A stretch of DNA of 64,000 bases from HRBIN12 sp964447335 (GTDB lineage Bacteria > Actinomycetota > UBA4738 > HRBIN12), in the NCBI GenBank assembly GCA_964447335.1, contig CAYUSA010000008.1:1-64000 (forward strand), written 5' to 3'. The notes under the pieces are model-generated. The model was not told where the DNA came from, made no database searches, and saw nothing but the letters and a program-made list of their open reading frames with translations. Of this stretch, positions 58,981 through 64,000 are shown piece by piece; within the stretch, counting starts at the first letter, position 1; each line of letters starts with the position of its first letter. The position numbers and the translations under genes are program-made.

Positions 58981-59167
58981 GACCAGCGCTACGGGTCCCG
59001 ATACCGGGCCCAGATCTCGTGCTTGCTCGCTGCTCCGCGGGCTGACGTAGTAGAGGACCCGCACGCCCTCGCGCGCCCGAGGCACCCGTGAACAGGATCA
59101 CCTCCCCATCATGCCGCTTCCGGCGCGATGGAACCCATGCGAACGGTCGGGCGTCTTGCGCTTCGAG

Positions 59168-59692
59168 ATGATGGACGCCGTGACGACGGACGCCCCCGTG
59201 GGGGTCGAGCGTTCCGAGGGAGGGCTCGACGAGCTGTACCGGCGACACGTGGACGACGCGCTCGGCCTCGCGTACCTGCTCACCGGAGACCGGGCACTCG
59301 CAGAGGATCTCGTCCAGGACGCGTTCGTGAGGGTGCTGGGACGGTTCCACGACCTGCGCAGCCGTGATGCCTTCTGGTGGTACCTCCGCCGCACGATCGT
59401 GAACCTGTCGAACTCCTACTTCCGCCGCCGCCGGGTTGAACGGGCGTGGCTCGAGCGCCAGCGCCCCGAGACCGCCGCTCCCCCCGGCCCCGACCTCGGG
59501 GAGCGCGACCGGATCCTCGCAGCCCTCATGACGCTCCGGCCCGAGCAGCGCACGGCCGTCGTGCTCCGCTACTACGAGGACCTGACCGAGGCCGACACCG
59601 CCGAGGCGCTCGGCCGGCCGATCGGCACGGTGAAGTCGATGGTGTCCCGCGGGATGGACCGACTGCGCGAGGAGTTGGGTGACGATGCCTGA
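59168..59692 (+). CDS. ECF-type RNA polymerase sigma factor (SigE-like)
   Basis: The 174-residue protein has sigma region 2 (LDELYRRHVDDALGLAYLLT, AEDLVQDAFVRVLGRFHDLR, FWWYLRRTIVNLSNSYFRRR) and region 4 (LMTLRPEQRTAVVLRYYEDL, EALGRPIGTVKSMVSRGMDR). ATG 59168 is preferred over more upstream starts. The gene overlaps the following membrane protein by 8 bp, typical of sigma/anti-sigma pairs. Target promoters are unknown. Confidence 0.92.
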   Translation: MMDAVTTDAPVGVERSEGGLDELYRRHVDDALGLAYLLTGDRALAEDLVQDAFVRVLGRFHDLRSRDAFWWYLRRTIVNLSNSYFRRRRVERAWLERQRPETAAPPGPDLGERDRILAALMTLRPEQRTAVVLRYYEDLTEADTAEALGRPIGTVKSMVSRGMDRLREELGDDA

Positions 59693-61097
59693 TCTCGAGA
59701 CCCGTCTGCCCGAGCTGCTCCGCCACGCCGCTGGAGGTTCGCAGCCCGACCTCTCCTTCAATCGTCGCGCGCTCCGTCGCGCCCGCCGTCGCCGGGCCCT
59801 GAACGCTTCGATGGCTGGGCTGGCGGCGATCGCGCTGGTCGCCGGCACCGTGCTCGGCGCTCGGGGCCTCATGCGCTCGAACGGCACGAGCCCCTTGGAC
59901 GAGGGTCCGACCCCCGGCCCGGGTGTCGTGACGACGCCCCTGCGCGCGATCTGGCCCGAAACCACGGCCGAGGCGCTCGGCGCCGCGCAGGTGCGTGCGG
60001 ACGTTGGCGAGGTCGCCTGGCGTCTGGACCCCGTGCAGACCGCGGCCGCCTTCGCGACCGACGTCCTCGGCTGGGACGCGACCGACGTCCAGGCCGAGGA
60101 GACGGGTCGCCCGCGTTCCGGCACGGCGTTCGTGTCGATCTCGAACCTCGGGCTCGGCCCCGCCGAGGGCGCATCAACCCCCGCACCGCCCGAAACCGTC
60201 GTCACGCTCCAGCGACTCGGCGAGACCGGGGAGACCGGCGTGTGGTCCGTGACCCTCGCCGACACCCGGCACATCGAGATCGTGAGCTTCAACCAGCCGG
60301 CCGGCCAGGTCTTCCCCGTCGGATACCTCACCGATGTCCTTGAGGAGTGGCAGCTCGGCATCTGGCCGATCGTGGAGGGGCACCTGGTCGTCGAGGGCAT
60401 CACCACAGAGGGCACCGGCGGCCGCGTGCAGCTCGACGGCTCGAGCTTCAGCGCCTCGCTGCAGGTGCCCCCTGAGCTCATCCCCGAGGGCACGACCATC
60501 ATCGGCATCCTGCTCGGGCTCTGGGATCCGGAGGGCACGATCGTGGCCGCGGAGGCCTTCCCCTACGCCGTCACGACGCTCGGCTGGGGCCCCACCGGCG
60601 CGACGGGCGCAACAGGCTCGGGCGCCACAGGATCCACCGGCTCCGGTCTCACCGGCGCGACCGGTCCGGTCCCCGAGGTCTCGGCCGCGGCGCTCGCCAC
60701 GCGGGATGCGATCGCCATCGCCGCGGAGACCCGGGACTTCGACACGCTCGAGGCGCTCATCGACCCCGACCACTTCTCCTACAACTTCGACGACGGCAGC
60801 AACCCGGTCCCGGTGTGGCGCACGGACCCGGCGGTGCTCGACACGCTCGCGACGATCCTGCAGATGCCCTTCACGACGACGGAGGCCGCGGGCGTCGGCA
60901 CGACCTACGTGTGGCCGTCGCTCACCGACGCCGATCTCGCGGCCCTCACCCCGGACGAGTCCGTCATGCTCGAGACGCTCGGCACCACCGATGCCAACGT
61001 GCAGGCGATGCTCGACGCCTTCGGGGGGTACGCGGGTCCGCGCACGGGCATCGCCGAGGACGGGACCTGGCTCTTCTACGCGATCGGCGGCGACTGA
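59685..61097 (+). CDS. membrane protein paired with ECF sigma factor (anti-sigma-like), collagen-like linker
   Basis: The 470-residue protein has a cytoplasmic N-terminal segment (about 40 residues, PDLETRLPELLRHAAGGSQP), a membrane helix (about 42-62) and a large extracellular part. That part has a Gmad2-like beta region around residues 235-300 (LDGSSFSASLQVPPELIPEG), a Gly-x-Thr linker (PTGATGATGSGATGSTGS) and a C-terminal domain (about 330-470) with a repeated motif DPDHFSYNFDDGSNPVPVWR. It starts at ATG 59685 (or GTG 59679), within the sigma gene. By position it should sequester or tune that sigma factor; no zinc-binding anti-sigma motif is seen. Confidence 0.75.
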   Translation: MPDLETRLPELLRHAAGGSQPDLSFNRRALRRARRRRALNASMAGLAAIALVAGTVLGARGLMRSNGTSPLDEGPTPGPGVVTTPLRAIWPETTAEALGAAQVRADVGEVAWRLDPVQTAAAFATDVLGWDATDVQAEETGRPRSGTAFVSISNLGLGPAEGASTPAPPETVVTLQRLGETGETGVWSVTLADTRHIEIVSFNQPAGQVFPVGYLTDVLEEWQLGIWPIVEGHLVVEGITTEGTGGRVQLDGSSFSASLQVPPELIPEGTTIIGILLGLWDPEGTIVAAEAFPYAVTTLGWGPTGATGATGSGATGSTGSGLTGATGPVPEVSAAALATRDAIAIAAETRDFDTLEALIDPDHFSYNFDDGSNPVPVWRTDPAVLDTLATILQMPFTTTEAAGVGTTYVWPSLTDADLAALTPDESVMLETLGTTDANVQAMLDAFGGYAGPRTGIAEDGTWLFYAIGGD

Positions 61098-61100
61098 GCG

Positions 61101-62912
61101 CTACGGCAGCGTGATGTGGCGGCGGAGGAACTCGAGCACCGTGCTCCACTCGCGGATCTCCTCGTCCACGATGAAGGAGCTGTGGCCCTCGCCGTAGCTG
61201 TACACCTCGACCTCGCCGCCGGCGTCGCGGAGCGCGTTCACGTAGTTGTAGGACTGCTGCGGCACGCACCGCGTGTCGTGCTCGCCGATCAGCACGAGCA
61301 CCGGCGCCGCCACCCGGTCGACGTACGTGATCGGGGAGCGCTCGGCGACGAACTCGGGCACGTCGTGCACGATGCCGCCGACCAGCGTGCGGTCGTAGGC
61401 CTGCAGCGAGGGCGCCGAGTCGTCGTAGGACGCCATGTAGTCCCCGACCGGGACGCCCGCGACCCCCGCCGCGAAACGGTCCGGATAGGTTCCGAGCGCA
61501 AGCAGCGTCGTGTACCCGCCCCACGACCAGCCGCCGATGACCGCGCGCGCCGGGTCGACCACTCCTCGCGCGACGAGGTCGTCCAGGCCGGCCACCGTGT
61601 CCGCGACCTCGGGGAAGCCGATGTTGCCGATGATGTGGTCGCGGAAGCTCCGCCCGTACCCGGTCGAGCCGCGGTAGTTCACCATCCCGACCACGAACCC
61701 GGCGTCCACGAGCATCTGCACGTCCGGCCACCACGTGTCCTCGTAGAGCCAGCTCGGGCCACCGTGCACCTTCAGGAACAAGGGGTGGGGACCCTCGCCC
61801 TCGGGGAACACGAGCCAGCCGTGGATCAGGTCACCGGCCGGGTTGTGGAACAGCCACTCCTGGTACGGGCGGCCCGTGCGCAGGCCGGGCTCGGCCGGCG
61901 TCAGGAGCTCGTTGCCCGCGTCGTCCAGGAGCCGCGAGGCCTCGTGGCCGCTCGAGACGCGCATCCACACCGAGCCGTCGGGGCGCACGCGCGCGCCGTG
62001 CACCTCGCCCGTCGGCTGGCGCACCTCGACGAGCGTGCCGGTCGCGAGGTCGTAGTGGTGCAGGCGCGAACGCCCCCGGAACAGGTGGGCCACGAGGATC
62101 GAGCCCGCGTCCGGCCACCAGTCCACGGGGATGACCTCGCCCGGGAGGTCGAACCGCAGGTCGGTCCTCTCGCCCATCGCGAGGTCCCAGATCGCCGGCC
62201 TCGCGAGGTCCTCGCGCTCGTGAAGGATCAGCAGCCGCCGGTCGCCGGGGACGGGCGACCAGGCGAAGGCGTCGAGGCCGAGGCCCGGGCCGTCGGCGAG
62301 CTCGGCGACGACCGCGCCCGTCGACGGGTCGAGCACGACGAGCTTGCGGTGGATGTTGTCCCCGTCCTGCGCGGAGGTCACGCACAGCAGGTCCTCGTCG
62401 GCGGACAGGCCGCCGTGCTCGAAGCCCTCGACGTGGAAGTCGGTTCCGCCGATGCCGAGCTGGTCGACGTCGCGGTGGATCTCCTTCGCGGGCCCGCCGT
62501 CCTGCGAGACGTAGACGGCGAAGCCGGAGCGGTCCGCGAGCACGCCCGCCACGCGCCGACGCCCGATCGCGAGCCCGTCGGGCCAGCCGACCGGCGCGCC
62601 GGGAAGGAGCTCGCGCGGCTCGCCGCCCTCGAAGGGCATCGCGAGCCACCGGCCGGTCTCGTCGCCCGTCGGGTCCGAGAACCAGACGACCTGCGACCCG
62701 TCGGCCGTCACGCTCGCGTAGACGACGCCGACCGGCTCGTCCGTGACGCGGCGGCGCTCACCCGTGTCGCGGTTCCACATGACAGCCTGGAAGGTTCCCT
62801 CTTCGTCCGAGGTCAGCACGAGGCGGTCGGGCGCGGATGGCGACCACACCGGCAGGGTGAGGGTCCGGGCGCGGAAGCGCTCCTGCCAAACGGGTGTGGG
62901 CCGGCGGGACAT
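61101..62912 (-). CDS. S9 family prolyl oligopeptidase-like serine peptidase
   Basis: The 603-residue protein has an N-terminal beta-propeller (about 10-350) and a C-terminal alpha/beta hydrolase. The nucleophile elbow is GGWSWGGYT with Ser463, the Asp lies in VLIGEHDTRCVP and the His in YGEGHSSF. PLFLKVHGGPSWLYEDTWWP and VNYRGSTGYGRSFRDHI are typical of the acylaminoacyl-peptidase group. There is no signal peptide, so it is likely a cytoplasmic peptidase that finishes breakdown of imported peptides (compare the dpp operon). It lies 3 bp from the stop of the convergent anti-sigma-like gene. Confidence 0.93.
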   Translation of the reverse strand: MSRRPTPVWQERFRARTLTLPVWSPSAPDRLVLTSDEEGTFQAVMWNRDTGERRRVTDEPVGVVYASVTADGSQVVWFSDPTGDETGRWLAMPFEGGEPRELLPGAPVGWPDGLAIGRRRVAGVLADRSGFAVYVSQDGGPAKEIHRDVDQLGIGGTDFHVEGFEHGGLSADEDLLCVTSAQDGDNIHRKLVVLDPSTGAVVAELADGPGLGLDAFAWSPVPGDRRLLILHEREDLARPAIWDLAMGERTDLRFDLPGEVIPVDWWPDAGSILVAHLFRGRSRLHHYDLATGTLVEVRQPTGEVHGARVRPDGSVWMRVSSGHEASRLLDDAGNELLTPAEPGLRTGRPYQEWLFHNPAGDLIHGWLVFPEGEGPHPLFLKVHGGPSWLYEDTWWPDVQMLVDAGFVVGMVNYRGSTGYGRSFRDHIIGNIGFPEVADTVAGLDDLVARGVVDPARAVIGGWSWGGYTTLLALGTYPDRFAAGVAGVPVGDYMASYDDSAPSLQAYDRTLVGGIVHDVPEFVAERSPITYVDRVAAPVLVLIGEHDTRCVPQQSYNYVNALRDAGGEVEVYSYGEGHSSFIVDEEIREWSTVLEFLRRHITLP

Positions 62913-62942
62913 CGGCCGGAGCCTACCAACCGTGCCGGTCGC

Positions 62943-63452
62943 CTACACGCCGGGGACCAGGGTCACCGGAACCTCGACGAGATGCTTCGCGGTGCCCCCG
63001 CCGCCCACCTCGAAGACCTGGACGGTCCCCGGTTGCGTGGCCTCGACGAAGAACGCGAGCGCGACCCGGAACCCGCCCGAGCACCCTGCGCCGCAGTCCA
63101 CCTCGACGTTCATCGACGCGACCTCCATCCCCGTCGCGTCCACGATGCGGACGAGGACGCTGCCGCTCGAGGTCCTCGCGACGCCGCGCACGACCACGGG
63201 GCTCAAGATCTGATCGTCCGGGAGCGGCGCCTTCACGAAGATCGGCTCTCCCGTGGGGGACCCGGGCTCCGCGGGTGGCGACGTCGTGCCGGAAGCCGAC
63301 GGGCTGATCGGGATCGAGATCGAGACCGACGGCGATGGAGGGATCGTCGGGCTGCGACTGCCGAGAGCCTCCGCCCCGCGCTCGATCCCCTCGGTGCAGG
63401 CCGTGGCCCCGGCGGAGACGACGAGCATGAGCACCACGATGCGCGAACGCAT
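62943..63452 (-). CDS. Gmad2 (Ig-like) domain lipoprotein
   Basis: The 169-residue product has a signal peptide with lipobox-like GATAC at residues 15-19, a Ser/Pro-rich linker (about 30-70) and a Gmad2 immunoglobulin-like domain (about 72-169): DQILSPVVVRGVARTSSGSV, VRIVDATGMEVASMNVEVDC and CSGGFRVALAFFVEATQPGT. Gmad2 was first seen in spore-germination proteins but occurs widely in actinobacterial surface proteins. The two cysteines in DCGAGC may bond. The S9 peptidase gene follows downstream. Function unknown. Confidence 0.83.
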   Translation of the reverse strand: MRSRIVVLMLVVSAGATACTEGIERGAEALGSRSPTIPPSPSVSISIPISPSASGTTSPPAEPGSPTGEPIFVKAPLPDDQILSPVVVRGVARTSSGSVLVRIVDATGMEVASMNVEVDCGAGCSGGFRVALAFFVEATQPGTVQVFEVGGGGTAKHLVEVPVTLVPGV

Positions 63453-63501
63453 GATCCCCCGATGATGGCACGCGCCACCGAGGTGAGCGCGGCCAGGTCG
63501 C

Positions 63502-64000
63502 CTACGACGCTCCCGTGCCGCCCCCGCGATGGCCGTTCGCGTCGCCCTGTCCCCGGCTGCCGGGATCCGCGTCGGATGCCGGGGTGCTCGAGGTCCCGGC
63601 GTCACCGCTCGGCGTGTCCTGCCCGGGCGGCTCTCCGCTATCGCCCTTGCCCGCAGGGCTCGGCGTGCCGTGGACACCCCCCGCGTTCCCGCCGCCGTGC
63701 TCGGCGTCGGCCCGGCGGTCGAGGTTCTCCTGGAGGTGCTGCAGGGCGTTCACGAGACCCTGCGACGCCTGGTTACGACCGCAGTTGGCGAGGACGACCC
63801 CGATCGCCCGCTCGAGCCCCCGGCGATCCTCCAGCGCGGCGCTGCCGACCTCGAGCGCGTCGCCACACGCCGCCGAGGAGGATGCCTCGTCGTCGGGGAG
63901 CGAGACGTCGTTCGACTCGTGACCGGCCTCGCCCGAGTGGCTGGCATGTGGCGACGCCAAGCGGGACGGCGAGACGGTGGGTGCGACGGGGTGATTCGGC
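63502..64000 (-). CDS. hypothetical low-complexity protein (partial, N-terminus off window)
   Basis: The frame is open from base 64000 to TAG-type stop at 63502, giving at least 165 residues. The middle (about 30 residues in) has NDVSLPDDEASSSAACGDAL, then LERAIGVVLANCGRNQASQG and LVNALQHLQENLDRRADAEH, a helical segment with two cysteines. The C-terminal 60 residues are Gly/Asp/Ser/Pro-rich (GKGDSGEPPGQDTPSGDAGT). A TTG at 63960 could be a start, but the frame continues upstream, so the gene probably begins beyond the window. No family recognised; possibly a secreted protein. Confidence 0.55.
   Translation of the reverse strand, partial: PNHPVAPTVSPSRLASPHASHSGEAGHESNDVSLPDDEASSSAACGDALEVGSAALEDRRGLERAIGVVLANCGRNQASQGLVNALQHLQENLDRRADAEHGGGNAGGVHGTPSPAGKGDSGEPPGQDTPSGDAGTSSTPASDADPGSRGQGDANGHRGGGTGAS

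Overview
The window is a 64 kb piece of a high-GC bacterial chromosome that reads as a deep-branching, probably uncultured actinobacterium (Actinomycetota). The evidence is the gene content: a fhaA-fhaB-pstP-rodA-pbpA-pknB cell-envelope locus next to tRNA-Leu(CAG), a crgA gene, the coproporphyrin-type haem gene set, FAD-dependent thymidylate synthase, dense GTG/TTG start codons and almost universal ATGA/GTGA stop-start overlaps. I cannot place it at genus level. No rRNA, CRISPR array or prophage was seen.

Layout. 1-4160 (minus): haem operon cpfC-cgoX-hemE-cgoX2, the last gene running off the window. 4197-4282: tRNA-Ser(UGA), beside a relic of an acyl-CoA dehydrogenase gene. 4558-10125 (minus): complete dipeptide/oligopeptide ABC importer dppABCDF. 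10501-15305: a five-PAS protein without output domain, convergent with a five-PAS histidine kinase. 15376-17616 (minus): DUF4446 protein, bactofilin, serS. 17700-23208: LarC1-only protein, a tiny membrane peptide, DUF5317 protein, a membrane histidine kinase, a zinc-ribbon protein, an Rrf2-type Fe-S regulator, a HEXXH membrane protein and an RTX-repeat secreted protein. 23310-32037: tRNA-Leu and the phospho-signalling/elongasome operon, ending in a double-length ThyX.

32034-37771 looks like an accessory stretch with visibly lower GC and poor conservation: a defective cupredoxin, an ECF sigma factor with its membrane partner, an FkbM methyltransferase, a polysaccharide deacetylase, a lipoprotein and a gene broken by one TGA codon. 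37863-44720 is a nearly complete histidine operon (hisDCBHAFI, then hisG) interrupted only by a convergent PH-domain gene. An IS element with a frameshifted transposase (44744-46104) follows. 46105-48915 holds isocitrate lyase with a palindrome-rich leader, a hexahaem cytochrome c, and a relic copy of the isocitrate lyase 3' end on the far side of the cytochrome.

48950-64000 contains an EamA transporter, a DJ-1/PfpI protein, a DapA-family aldolase, a HAD hydrolase, a long-chain acyl-CoA ligase, a penicillin acylase-family amidase, crgA, a small cluster of DnaA-box-like sequences, a zinc-ribbon membrane protein, glutamate dehydrogenase followed by an atypical PII protein, a second ECF sigma/membrane partner pair, an S9 peptidase, a Gmad2 lipoprotein and a partial alanine/glycine-rich protein.

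How it fits together: the genes describe an aerobic or facultative heterotroph that imports peptides, breaks down peptides and fatty acids, can run the glyoxylate shunt, makes its own histidine and haem, and controls wall growth through Ser/Thr phosphorylation. The points most worth a second look are the ThyX with its two signature motifs split between two domains, the cytochrome flanked by aceA and an aceA relic, the IS element with doubled terminal repeats, the outputless PAS array, and the PII protein without the usual T-loop tyrosine beside gdhA.
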